A model generated the notes under the pieces. The model saw nothing but the letters and a program-made list of their open reading frames with translations. It did not search any database and was not told the DNA's origin. From contig NZ_SNWH01000007.1 in assembly GCF_004361885.1 (NCBI RefSeq), positions 85,935 to 149,934 of the forward strand: 64,000 nt of DNA, written 5' to 3'. Source of the DNA: Halomonas ventosae (GTDB taxonomy: Bacteria > Pseudomonadota > Gammaproteobacteria > Pseudomonadales > Halomonadaceae). A program made the position numbers and the translations under genes. Shown in pieces: positions 1 through 7,658 of this stretch (the stretch's first letter is position 1; each line of letters begins with the position of its first letter).

Positions 1-1382
1 GGCATAGCCAGCACTACCATCCTGACACCCTGGGACATCAACAGCTTGTCCCAGAAGTCCGAGTCGACGGCATCACCTTCGAGAACATTGAAGCCACGTT
101 TGCTGAGGGTCTCGACGCTATGAGGGTTGCTGTCGATGCCCAGCACGCGCAGCCCGTATTCCTTCTGCAGGCGACGGTAGACGCTACGCCCGATGCGGCC
201 CATGCCCAGCACCACGGCCTCGGCATCGCCGACCTCGATGGGTCGGTCGCTCGGGGCCAGCTCGGACACCGGGACGGGCGGCAGGCGCGGCTCCAGCCAG
301 CGATAGAGTCGCTCGCTGTAGCCGTTGAGGATCGACGAGGCCGCGAAGCTGATGGCCACCGCCAGGGAAATCACCACCAGCCACGCTTCCGGCAGCCAGC
401 CGCTGGATACTGCGATGGCGCCGACGATCAGGCCGAATTCCGAATAGTTGGTCAGGCTGAGGGTGGCCAGCAGCGAGGTGCGGTGTCGCATCTTGAAGCG
501 CATGAAGACGAGTTGATAGGCCAGGCTCTTCAGCGGCAGGATCAGCACCAGCAGCAGGGCGACGCCGAGCATCTCGGTGTTGGGCATGGCCGTCAGCCCG
601 ATGCTCAGGAAGAAGCCCACCAGCAGCAGCTCCTTGAGGCTGAACATCGAGCGGGCCAGGCTCTGCGCCGCCGGGTGGGGAGCCAGCAGCAGCCCGATGA
701 CCAGCGCCCCCAGGTCGCCCTTCACGCCCACCGACTCAAAGAGCGCATAGCCCAGCACCAGGGCCAGCAGCATGCCGAACAGCATCTGCATCTCGCCATG
801 GCCGAGCCAGTCGAGCAGAACCCGCAGCGCCGGCGCCAGGGGCATCAGCAACAGCAGTCCCAGTGCCCAGGGGCTTGGCGGGGTTCCGGTGGAAGCGGTG
901 ATGAAGATCACTGCAAAGATGTCCTGCATGATCAGCACGCCAATGGCCAGGCGGCCGTAAGCGGTCTGAGTCTCGCTGCGCTTTTCCAGCACCTTGACCA
1001 CAAATACCGTGCTAGAGAAGGAGAGGGCGAAGCCGAGCAGGCCCAGGGTAGGCCACCCGGTGGCGTCTAGTAGGCCGAGTCCCAGCCACTTGAACATTGA
1101 AAGCACCACCATCATCAGCAGCGTCGAAACCAGCATGTGCAGGGAGGCGCCTCCCCAGACATCACGGCGCAGCAGGGTGCGCACGTCGAGCTTCAGGCCG
1201 ATGGTGAACAGCAGCAGCGTGACGCCGATGTGGGCAAGGAGCTCGAGCAGCGGAGTCTTGTCGTAGCCCAGCGCATTGAGCACGAAGCCCCCGGCGAGAA
1301 ACCCGACCATGGGCGGCAGGCGCAGCCCCACGGCGGCGATGCCGCCCACGAAGGCGGCAAGAAGAAAGGCCGGTTCGATCAT
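1..1382 (-). CDS. Kef-type monovalent cation:proton antiporter (CPA2), C-terminus cut by window edge
   Basis: Partial gene read from an ATG at 1382 to the left window edge, 460 residues visible. The first ~380 residues are almost wholly hydrophobic, with about a dozen membrane segments as in KefB/KefC exchangers. A Rossmann (TrkA-N/RCK) domain follows, with its glycine-rich motif GMGRIGRS near residue 390 and an acidic dinucleotide-binding position (GIDSNPHS) about 25 residues later. Family members exchange K+ or Na+ for H+ across the inner membrane, and the cytosolic domain gates them in response to nucleotide or thiol ligands. The start is supported by AAGGAG about 8 nt upstream. An overlapping ATG at 1386 is in another frame. 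The C-terminal part of the regulatory domain is missing, so KefB, KefC and YbaL types cannot be separated. Confidence 0.85.
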   Translation of the reverse strand, partial: MIEPAFLLAAFVGGIAAVGLRLPPMVGFLAGGFVLNALGYDKTPLLELLAHIGVTLLLFTIGLKLDVRTLLRRDVWGGASLHMLVSTLLMMVVLSMFKWLGLGLLDATGWPTLGLLGFALSFSSTVFVVKVLEKRSETQTAYGRLAIGVLIMQDIFAVIFITASTGTPPSPWALGLLLLMPLAPALRVLLDWLGHGEMQMLFGMLLALVLGYALFESVGVKGDLGALVIGLLLAPHPAAQSLARSMFSLKELLLVGFFLSIGLTAMPNTEMLGVALLLVLILPLKSLAYQLVFMRFKMRHRTSLLATLSLTNYSEFGLIVGAIAVSSGWLPEAWLVVISLAVAISFAASSILNGYSERLYRWLEPRLPPVPVSELAPSDRPIEVGDAEAVVLGMGRIGRSVYRRLQKEYGLRVLGIDSNPHSVETLSKRGFNVLEGDAVDSDFWDKLLMSQGVRMVVLAM

Positions 1383-1454
1383 GCATGCTCCTTGTTCTGC
1401 CTGCGATGGCAAGACAGGTAGTGTAAGGAAGTCATAAGGTGATGGGCATTCATG

Positions 1455-1467
1455 GGCATAATATGCC
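1455..1467. promoter_or_regulatory. 13-nt palindrome between antiporter and yegS
   Basis: GGCATA-A-TATGCC is a perfect inverted repeat in the 140-nt divergent intergenic region between the Kef-type antiporter and the lipid kinase gene. It contains a CATAAT string that could act as a -10 element for the rightward gene. A role as operator or promoter is inferred from position only. Confidence 0.25.
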
Positions 1468-1522
1468 GTCATACGATGACGCTGTCATGATCGGCACGCA
1501 ACGAGACGCGAGAGGAGCGCAG

Positions 1523-2425
1523 ATGGCCAGGTTGATCCTCAACGGCAAGTCGGCGCAGCTGCCGGCGGTCAGGCAGGCAGTCTTTGCCTGCCGCGAGGCG
1601 GGGGAAGATATCGACGTTAGGGTTACCTGGGAGCGGGGCGATGCCGAGTGCATGGCCCAGCAGGCCGGGCGCGACGGCGTCGAGCGGGTGATCGCCGGCG
1701 GAGGCGACGGTACGGTTAACGAGGTGGTCAACGGCCTGATGCGGCTGTCGCCCGAGCAGCGCCCCGGCCTGGGAATCCTGCCGCTGGGCAGCGCTAACGA
1801 CCTGGCCACCTCACTGGGTCTATCGCTGAAGGCTGAGGCCGCGCTACGCTCGGCCCTGCAATTCCCGCTGCGGCGCATTGACGTGCCACGCCTGGACGAC
1901 CGTTACTTCCTTAACATGGCCACCTGTGGTTTTGGTGCCGAGATCACCTCCTCCACCCCCGAGGCCCTCAAGCGCTTGCTTGGTGGCGGTGCCTATTCGC
2001 TGATCGCGGCAGTGAAGGCCTGGGACTACCGGCTCTATCCCGGCGTGTTGCGCTGGGAGGGTGGCGAACGCCGTGCCAAGCTCTTCCTGCTGGCCATCGG
2101 CAACGGCCGTCAGTCGGGCGGTGGCCAGGTATTGGCGCCCGATGCCATGCTTAACGATGGCCTGCTTGACGTGCTGCTGCTGCATAACGTCACTTCCCTC
2201 GCGGAATTGCGTGCCATGCGCCGCGAGCTCGCCGAGCGTCCCTCCCGGAGCCGCTACGTCGATGCCTTTCGCACCGATGGGCTTGCCTTCGAGGCAGAGC
2301 AGGCGCTTCCGTTGACCCTGGATGGAGAGCCCCTGCAGCGCCGCCGTTTCCAGGTAACGGTCAGTCCCGGAGCGCTGGCACTGGCGGCCCCGCCTGAGTG
2401 TGCACTTTTTTCGCGGCCTTCATGA
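1523..2425 (+). CDS. yegS: YegS-like diacylglycerol/lipid kinase
   Basis: 300-residue protein, the usual length of bacterial YegS lipid kinases (E. coli 299). The diagnostic GGGDGT phosphate-binding motif lies at residues 59-64, followed by VNEV. The downstream LPLGSANDLA segment is the second conserved motif of the DAGK catalytic fold. The C-terminal half (LDGEPL near the end) matches the beta-sandwich domain. The enzyme would phosphorylate a lipid alcohol at the membrane with ATP. The start at 1523 is chosen over an in-frame ATG at 1439 because AGGAGC lies 5 nt before it and because the resulting length fits the family. It is divergent from the antiporter. Substrate is not determinable from sequence. 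Confidence 0.85.
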   Translation: MARLILNGKSAQLPAVRQAVFACREAGEDIDVRVTWERGDAECMAQQAGRDGVERVIAGGGDGTVNEVVNGLMRLSPEQRPGLGILPLGSANDLATSLGLSLKAEAALRSALQFPLRRIDVPRLDDRYFLNMATCGFGAEITSSTPEALKRLLGGGAYSLIAAVKAWDYRLYPGVLRWEGGERRAKLFLLAIGNGRQSGGGQVLAPDAMLNDGLLDVLLLHNVTSLAELRAMRRELAERPSRSRYVDAFRTDGLAFEAEQALPLTLDGEPLQRRRFQVTVSPGALALAAPPECALFSRPS

Positions 2426-2561
2426 GGCAGTGTCCAGCGCCTGAATGAGCCACGCCTGCAAGATCGGTGATCGAGAAGGCACGCAATGCCGCCGAGGTTG
2501 GCCAGGCAGAGACCGAGGCGGCATGATGAAGGATCACACTACCTTTTCGGAGGACTCCGCG

Positions 2562-2990
2562 ATGCTCACTCCCTTCCATCTGGCCGTGCAGGTCCATGAC
2601 CTGATCGAGGCGCGCCGCTTCTATGGTGAACTGCTGGGCTGCCCGGAAGGCCGCTCCAGCGACACCTGGGTCGATTTCAACCTCTATGGCCATCAGTTCG
2701 TCTGCCACCTGAACCCGGCGCTGGGGGAGAAGGGGATCGATGATCACCGCAACCCGGTGGATGGCCATGGCGTGCCGGTGCCCCACTTCGGTGTGGTGCT
2801 TGAGATGCCCGACTGGCAGACACTGGTCGACCGCCTCAGAGCGGCGGGCGTGCGCTTCGAGATCGAGCCCTATATCCGCTTTCGCGGCGAACCCGGCGAG
2901 CAGGCCACCATGTTCTTCCGTGACCCCAGCGGCAATGCCATCGAATTCAAAGCGTTTGGCGACATCAACGGCCAGTTGTTCGCCACCTGA
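2562..2990 (+). CDS. VOC (glyoxalase/dioxygenase-fold) family protein
   Basis: 142-residue single-domain protein of the vicinal oxygen chelate superfamily. It begins [10 protein letters not shown] with the typical first-strand histidine (H6), contains [11 protein letters not shown], and ends [15 protein letters not shown], where the glutamate is a canonical metal ligand position. The two beta-alpha-beta-beta-beta modules are recognisable. VOC proteins include lyases, dioxygenases, epimerases and resistance proteins, so no substrate is assigned. Upstream in-frame ATGs (2445, 2523) were rejected: CGGAGGA lies 7 nt before 2562 and homology begins there. It lies 136 nt downstream of yegS on the same strand. 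Confidence 0.8.
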   Translation: MLTPFHLAVQVHDLIEARRFYGELLGCPEGRSSDTWVDFNLYGHQFVCHLNPALGEKGIDDHRNPVDGHGVPVPHFGVVLEMPDWQTLVDRLRAAGVRFEIEPYIRFRGEPGEQATMFFRDPSGNAIEFKAFGDINGQLFAT

Positions 2991-3059
2991 GAGCACGCCG
3001 CCTTGCAGGAACGGGCATCCCTCTGGTGCAATGGCTTCTTTTTCGTCAGGAGCAAGAGA

Positions 3060-3737
3060 ATGGCAATGAAACCCTGGATGCCGTTGGTGGCGGCCATGGT
3101 GATGGCCATGGGATTGGCCGGTTGCGGCAACGGTGACGACGAGCCGGCTCCCGCCCAGGACGAGCAGGGGGGGCAAGCTACCGATCCGCCTGCCGCCGAG
3201 ATGGTGCAGACGTCGGGTGCGGTGGAGTCGTCCGCGCAGGGGCAACAGCCCGTCGCCCCTGACTCGACGAACGCGGCCCCCAGCGAGGGGGATGCGGCAA
3301 CAGGGGTGGACGTGGAGGGCGAAGGAGCACTGGATGTCCAGGCCGAGACGCTGGGTGAGTCGCCGGCCGACACCCTTGACGATAGCGCGGCTCTGCCCGG
3401 TGAGACGACCCGCTCTGATGTTGACGCCATCATCAAGGAGACGGAGCGGCGCTTCGAGGAAGCCAGTCGCCGCATCGATGAGCAGTTCGAAACGGCTATC
3501 GACGAGCCATCGGTCGAGCTTGAGCCCATGGACTCGTCTCCGGCGCTCGAATCGGAGACCCCGACCGGCTCGTCCGGGGGTGGCGAGCTTGACGAACAGC
3601 AGGCCTTGCCCGGAGAGCACAGCCGTTCGGATGTCCAGGCGATTATCAAAAAAACCGAGAAGCGCTTCGAGGAGGCGAGTCGCAAGATCAATGAGCAGTT
3701 CGAGGCGGCGGAGCCTGGCGCGCGGCCAAGCCCGTGA
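3060..3737 (+). CDS. Predicted lipoprotein with a duplicated helical motif
   Basis: 225 residues. The N-terminal signal peptide carries a lipobox LAGC with Cys22, so the mature protein should be lipid-anchored. Residue 23 is Gly, not Asp, so outer-membrane sorting is plausible. A long acidic, Ala/Gly/Pro-rich and probably disordered stretch (23-108) follows. Then come two copies of a 36-residue motif at 111-146 and 182-217, identical at 28 of 36 positions. Each starts ALPGE, has RSDV, and then a charged amphipathic helix (RFEEASR). I do not recognise the family. The motif spacing suggests two short helices held on a flexible tether. The start is at 3060 because an upstream in-frame start would bury the signal peptide; a weak AGGAG lies ~6 nt before it. 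Confidence 0.75.
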   Translation: MAMKPWMPLVAAMVMAMGLAGCGNGDDEPAPAQDEQGGQATDPPAAEMVQTSGAVESSAQGQQPVAPDSTNAAPSEGDAATGVDVEGEGALDVQAETLGESPADTLDDSAALPGETTRSDVDAIIKETERRFEEASRRIDEQFETAIDEPSVELEPMDSSPALESETPTGSSGGGELDEQQALPGEHSRSDVQAIIKKTEKRFEEASRKINEQFEAAEPGARPSP

Positions 3738-3776
3738 CAAAAAAGGCCCACCATCATGATGGTGGGCCTTTTTTGT
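3737..3776. terminator. Perfect-palindrome bidirectional terminator
   Basis: A 40-nt perfect inverted repeat. The core is GGCCCACCATCA and its complement (3745-3768), flanked by A6 on the left and T6 on the right, so each strand reads as a GC stem followed by a U-run. It lies between the convergent lipoprotein and cold-shock genes and serves both. The last base of the lipoprotein stop codon is inside the repeat. Confidence 0.9.
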
Positions 3777-3824
3777 GGCGACCGGCAAACGTGATCGTCC
3801 GGTCACCTCCGGATCAACCGAGGA

Positions 3825-4031
3825 TCAGTCGGCGGGCCGGATGTTGGAGGCCTGAAGGCCTTTCTTGCCTTGGGTCACCTCGAAGGTGACCTTCTGGCCG
3901 TCCTGCAGGGACTTGAAACCTTCAGCCTGAATTTCGGAGAAGTGAGCAAAGAGGTCATCACCACCGTCGTCCGGAGAGATGAAGCCATAGCCCTTGGTGT
4001 CGTTGAACCACTTGACAGTGCCAGTTGCCAT
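3825..4031 (-). CDS. cspA: CspA-family cold-shock protein
   Basis: 68 residues, exactly the single cold-shock-domain size. RNP1 appears as KGYGFI and RNP2 as DLFAHF, the aromatic patches that bind single-stranded nucleic acid. TGTVKWFND at the start and SNIRPAD at the end are family-typical. These proteins act as cytoplasmic RNA chaperones and transcription antiterminators. AAGGA precedes the ATG by about 9 nt. A gene-free ~145-nt or longer leader region lies upstream, which would allow the long 5' UTR common for cold-inducible csp genes. Whether this copy is cold-inducible or constitutive cannot be read from the coding sequence. Confidence 0.95.
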   Translation of the reverse strand: MATGTVKWFNDTKGYGFISPDDGGDDLFAHFSEIQAEGFKSLQDGQKVTFEVTQGKKGLQASNIRPAD

Positions 4032-4333
4032 CGTCGATTTCCTTAACTAGCTAAATAATGGTGCTGGGTCCGGGGTTGATACGCTTTGCCGCAGACCCGT
4101 CATGCGTGGGCAAGGCAAGAAAGAAGTGCGCACCGGATGCATCGACAAAATCGAAGTACAACTGACGACGTTTCCACTTGCTGACCAACGCTACGGATAG
4201 TGCAACAGCGCCAGGGTTGCGTCAACACGGTCGTGCAAGGAAACTGGCGCTGCGCCCGCAAGCTCACTGTAGATGCAAAGCCTGTGAGCGTCCAGCCTAC
4301 ATCCCGCCCTTTTCACCCATGGAAATCTCCCTC
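4032..4333. other. Divergent intergenic region (cspA leader side and TM2 gene upstream)
   Basis: About 300 nt without a supported gene between the cold-shock gene (minus) and the TM2 gene (plus). Only weak promoter-like strings were seen, and no convincing hairpin terminator. The half next to 4031 is the expected place for a cspA 5' UTR. Confidence 0.5.
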
Positions 4334-4750
4334 ATGAGCCCAACTCGACTCGTTCCCACGGATACCCACAGCAAGCTGATCGGCTATCTGCTGTGGCTGT
4401 TCGGCTTCCTCGGTGCCCACCGCTTCTACTATGGCAAGCCGGTTACCGGCACGATCTGGTTCTTCACCCTGGGCCTGCTGGGTATCGGCTGGCTGATCGA
4501 CCTCTTGTTGATCCCCTCCATGGACCGCGAGGCGGATCTGCGCTTTCAGGCCGGCCCCATCAACTACTCCCTGGCCTGGCTTGCGCTCACTTTCCTGGGG
4601 GTATTTGGAGTTCATCGTTTCTATCTCGGCAAGTGGCTGACCGGTCTTCTCTACCTGCTGACCTTCGGGCTCTTTGGTCTCGGCGTGCTCTACGACTTCT
4701 GGACCCTCAACGACCAGATCTCCATGCGTCACGCCCGGCGTGACGGGTAG
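4334..4750 (+). CDS. TM2-domain membrane protein (duplicated TM2 repeat)
   Basis: 138-residue inner-membrane protein made of two TM2-like units. The first has GYLLWLFGFLGAHRFYYGK, the second LALTFLGVFGVHRFYLGK. Each HRFY.GK turn joins two hydrophobic segments, giving about four membrane helices (roughly 15-35, 40-58, 78-98, 103-122). TM2 proteins are widespread small membrane proteins without an agreed biochemical role. An in-frame ATG at 4319 would add five residues; neither start has a strong ribosome-binding site, so the N-terminus is uncertain. A LysE remnant follows 8 nt downstream. Confidence 0.75.
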   Translation: MSPTRLVPTDTHSKLIGYLLWLFGFLGAHRFYYGKPVTGTIWFFTLGLLGIGWLIDLLLIPSMDREADLRFQAGPINYSLAWLALTFLGVFGVHRFYLGKWLTGLLYLLTFGLFGLGVLYDFWTLNDQISMRHARRDG

Positions 4751-4758
4751 GTGGTGCC

Positions 4759-5013
4759 GTGGATGTCGATACACCCTTCTGGCCTTTCCTGGTGGCCATC
4801 ACCCTGCTGAGCATGAGCCCGGGAATCGACACCCTGCTGGTGATCCGCAATACCGCGCGGGGCGGCTGGCGCGACGGCGTGGTGACCAGCCTGGCCATCT
4901 GCTGCGGGTTCTTCGTTCATGCGGCGGTCTCTGCGCTGGGGATCTCGCTGATCCTGCTGCAATCGGCCTAAGTCTTCGGTCTGCTCAGGCTGGCACTGAC
5001 GCGCCAACCCGGC
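4759..5013 (+). pseudogene. LysE/RhtB-family exporter, 5' remnant
   Basis: The first 70 codons encode a typical LysE/RhtB N-terminus (SMSPGIDTLLVIRNTARGG, then a hydrophobic helix). The family is normally ~200 residues. The frame meets TAA at 4969-4971. The same frame continues VFGLLRLAL, which still fits the next family segment, before homology is lost near 5000. The gene therefore carries a nonsense codon and has lost about two thirds of its 3' end. It overlaps no other gene and is probably non-functional as an amino-acid exporter. Confidence 0.7.
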
Positions 5014-5017
5014 TAAA

Positions 5018-5032
5018 CCGGACTTCGTCCGG
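5018..5032. repeat. Small hairpin after LysE remnant
   Basis: CCGGAC-TTC-GTCCGG gives a 6-bp stem with a 3-nt loop. No U-run follows on either strand, so it is not a clear terminator. It could be a REP-like arm or part of the deletion scar of the LysE gene. Confidence 0.3.
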
Positions 5033-5099
5033 CACGCAAGCCAGGCACTTGACGCTATAAGAGCAAACCATTGCCATCAGCAACACCGCAGCTTGCAGC

Positions 5100-7040
5100 T
5101 CAGTTTCGGGCTAGCAACGAGCGGTCGTAGCGCACTGTCTTCTCCCTCGGGCTCAGCATCGAGACGCCCTGGGTCTCGCCGCCCCTGGCCAGGCTCTCGA
5201 AGATCACCCGATAGGCGAGCACGGCCTGCACGTAATTGCGGGTCTCGCGAAAGGGGATGCTCTCGACGAAGAGGTCGAACGCTTCCGGCGCGTCGTGCAG
5301 CCAGCGGTCGACCCGGCCGGGACCGGCATTGTAAGCGGCCGCGGCGGCGAGACGGTTGCCGCTGTAGCGCTCGATCAGCTCGCTCAGGTAGCTGCTGCCC
5401 AGGCGGATGTTCACTGCGGGCTCAAGGACGCCGTAGGGGCCGGGGTCGCCGATCCCCAAGCGTTGGCCGAGCTGCGCCGCGGTGGCCGGCATCAGCTGCA
5501 TCAGCCCCCGGGCGCCCGCGGGGGAGAGTGCCACGGGGTTGTAGGCACTCTCGCGCCGGGCGATGCCCATCAGCAGGTAAGGGTCGACCCCGGCGACCTT
5601 GCCCCAGTGTAGGAAGTCATCGCGATAGGCCTCGGGGAAGCGCCACGCCAGGGCGTCCCACAGCTGGCCGACGATGGTGGTCTGCACCAGCTCGGCGAGC
5701 CAGCCCCGCTGCGCGGCGTAGTCGGCCAAGGCCCGGGCCTGCTCGGGGGTGGCGCGGGCCACGGCGCGGTACCATTCGCTGTTGGCCAGGCCGGGTTCAC
5801 CAATCCGCCGCAGTGCCTCGGTGCGCCGTACCGCAGGCCAGTCGGCGACGCGCCGGCGGGTGGTCGCATCGACGCTGTGGCGCTGCATATTGAGGGCATA
5901 GGGGCGATCCAGTCGGTCGGCGGCGGCAAAGCCAAAGAAGCTGCGATCGCCGGCCGCCGCGGTATAGGCCTGTTCCGCGGTGGCGGTGTCGCCTTGTTGC
6001 TCCAGGGCGCGCCCCAGCCAGTACTGCCAGCGGGCTTCCCGGCGGGTCGCGTCAGGCATGCGCTGCACCCAGTCAATGACGTCCTGCCAGTTCCGCTCGG
6101 CCAAGGCCGAGCGCACGCGCAGCTCCAGCAGATCGCTATCGCCGAGCCGAGCCACGACCGCGTCGCGCCATCCACCGTGCTGGTCGATGTCGCGCACCAT
6201 TGCGTAGAAGGCCAGGTCGCGCTCGATGGTGTCGCGGTGGCGGGGTGCCAGCGAGAGGTGGGGGGAGAGCTTGCGCCAGGCCTCCATCGCCGCCTCGGTA
6301 TCGGCGCGGGTGAAACCGTACATGGCTGCGGCGAACAGCGGTCCACTGCCCCGGCAGCCGGGGCCGATGCAGGCCGGTACCTGGGTCACGGCCGAATAAT
6401 CCTTGCGCAGCCGCTCGAGGCTTGCCCTGGCGGATTGCCAGTCACTGTTCAGCTGTCGGCCCAGGTAGTTCATCAGCCCGGTCTCGCCGGCCTGCCAGGC
6501 GAGCATCATGCGCTCCCAGATATCGGCCAGCCCGATCTCGCCGCGGGCGCGCAGGGTGTCGAAGAGGGTATCGCAAGCATCCGGTTGCGAGCGGCCGACC
6601 AGCCACAGCTCGCGCCCGCCCTGGGCGGCCTTCTGCGGCGCGCGGTCGAGCAGCGCCGTATAGTAGTAGCACTGGCGGACGGTCCCCTCGGGCACGCCGT
6701 CGGCGACCGCCAGCAGTCTCTGCAGGCGACCGGCAAGGCCATACTCGTCGATGGCCTGGCCGCGCATCCAGTCGCTGAGCGGGGAGTCCTCGTGGCGCTC
6801 GATGAAGGTCAGCACCTGCTCGGGCGCCACATCCGGCAGGCGCCGGCGCAGTCGATGGTAGTCGACGTAGCCGGCAAGCACATGCCCCTCGATAGCACCC
6901 TGGTCGATCCTCTCCCACTGGGCGTTGCGGGCGGCGGCCAGGGCCTCGCGCATGGCGCGGTCGTCGGCCTGGGTGGCCAGGGGCAGGCAGCACAGGGCAA
7001 TGGCGAGTATGGCCGTGCAGCGGCCGAATGACAGGGACAT
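5100..7040 (-). CDS. slt: Soluble lytic murein transglycosylase (Slt70 family)
   Basis: 646 residues, matching Slt70 (about 645). A signal peptide (residues 1-25, ending ATQA) sends it to the periplasm. Residues ~30-470 are the alpha-helical superhelix/linker region. The C-terminal catalytic domain carries ARRESAYNP, with the catalytic glutamate at E497, followed by SPAGARGLMQLMPATA and AAAYNAGPGRVDRW, the three standard family-1 motifs. It cleaves the MurNAc-GlcNAc bond of peptidoglycan with formation of 1,6-anhydroMurNAc, for recycling and cell-wall remodelling. It stands alone on the minus strand, divergent from the DUF1232 gene. Confidence 0.95.
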   Translation of the reverse strand: MSLSFGRCTAILAIALCCLPLATQADDRAMREALAAARNAQWERIDQGAIEGHVLAGYVDYHRLRRRLPDVAPEQVLTFIERHEDSPLSDWMRGQAIDEYGLAGRLQRLLAVADGVPEGTVRQCYYYTALLDRAPQKAAQGGRELWLVGRSQPDACDTLFDTLRARGEIGLADIWERMMLAWQAGETGLMNYLGRQLNSDWQSARASLERLRKDYSAVTQVPACIGPGCRGSGPLFAAAMYGFTRADTEAAMEAWRKLSPHLSLAPRHRDTIERDLAFYAMVRDIDQHGGWRDAVVARLGDSDLLELRVRSALAERNWQDVIDWVQRMPDATRREARWQYWLGRALEQQGDTATAEQAYTAAAGDRSFFGFAAADRLDRPYALNMQRHSVDATTRRRVADWPAVRRTEALRRIGEPGLANSEWYRAVARATPEQARALADYAAQRGWLAELVQTTIVGQLWDALAWRFPEAYRDDFLHWGKVAGVDPYLLMGIARRESAYNPVALSPAGARGLMQLMPATAAQLGQRLGIGDPGPYGVLEPAVNIRLGSSYLSELIERYSGNRLAAAAAYNAGPGRVDRWLHDAPEAFDLFVESIPFRETRNYVQAVLAYRVIFESLARGGETQGVSMLSPREKTVRYDRSLLARN

Positions 7041-7124
7041 GGGATAACCTCTTGCGATTCGCTGTCGTCAAGCCGACATGGTCGCCGATGGTGGGGCAGT
7101 TGAGTAGTGTCGCCGCGCCTGGCC

Positions 7125-7152
7125 GTCAACGACTGTTCGTCAACGACTGTCC
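7125..7152. repeat. Two tandem 14-nt repeats in slt/DUF1232 intergenic region
   Basis: GTCAACGACTGTTC is followed immediately by GTCAACGACTGTCC, with a third partial start (GTCAGACGA) after it. They sit about 85 nt upstream of the slt start and 60 nt upstream of the DUF1232 start. They may be a regulator site or replication slippage. Confidence 0.4.
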
Positions 7153-7212
7153 GTCAGACGAAGGATAGCCTATCGTGTAGCGGTATTTGCGCCTGTCGGC
7201 AAGGAGAACGAG

Positions 7213-7563
7213 ATGGCCAGATTCGGTGGCGGCTTCCTGATGGCGCGACTGCGGCGTCGCGCCCACCTGCTGGGCCAGGTCGGGCGTGCCCTGCGGCTGT
7301 TCCTGCCCATGACCCGTGACGTGATATGGCGACGCTACCGCCCGGTGCCCTGGGGCGCCTTTTTGTGGATGTTGGCGGCGCTGGCGTATCTGATCTCGCC
7401 GCTTGATCTGATTCCCGACATGCTCGTGTTGCTGGGGCTGGTGGATGATGTGGTGATCGTCGGTTGGCTATTGACCCGGGTCGATCGGCACCTGGCGGGC
7501 TATCGTGCCTGGCGGGAGCGCGCCACCGAGAGCGGGCCCACCACCGGCGAGGACGCGACTTGA
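7213..7563 (+). CDS. DUF1232 (YkvA-type) small membrane protein
   Basis: 116 residues. The centre has the DUF1232 signature LAYLISPLDLIPD followed by LGLVDDVVI, in which two hydrophobic segments flank the invariant SPxDLIPD turn. A basic N-terminus and a polar C-terminus lie in the cytoplasm by the positive-inside rule. Function of the family is unknown. AAGGAG lies 7 nt upstream of the ATG. It is divergent from slt and 95 nt upstream of htpG. The heat-shock promoter in that gap means htpG need not depend on this gene's promoter. Confidence 0.8.
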   Translation: MARFGGGFLMARLRRRAHLLGQVGRALRLFLPMTRDVIWRRYRPVPWGAFLWMLAALAYLISPLDLIPDMLVLLGLVDDVVIVGWLLTRVDRHLAGYRAWRERATESGPTTGEDAT

Positions 7564-7567
7564 ACGG

Positions 7568-7595
7568 CTTGAAAAGCCGCTCTCGGACCCCATAT
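7568..7595 (+). promoter_or_regulatory. Sigma-32 heat-shock promoter of htpG
   Basis: CTTGAAA (7568-7574), a 13-nt spacer and CCCCATAT (7588-7595) match the RpoH consensus (CTTGAAA, spacer 11-16, CCCCATNT) in both elements. Transcription would start near 7603, leaving a ~55-nt leader before htpG, a known heat-shock gene. Confidence 0.9.
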
Positions 7596-7658
7596 CGGTG
7601 ACAGTTCCAACGCCGGTGGCGTTGCCACCACTGTCATGTCGAAAGAGGGTTCAGCCAC

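Noticed and set aside
120..1070. A 316-codon plus-strand frame over the Kef-type antiporter
   Set aside because: Shadow of the minus-strand antiporter, whose Rossmann motif and membrane segments are clear. The plus frame is Gln/His/Arg-rich without domains.
2361..3806. A 481-codon minus-strand frame across the VOC and lipoprotein genes
   Set aside because: Opposite two well-supported genes and across the perfect terminator palindrome. No motifs.
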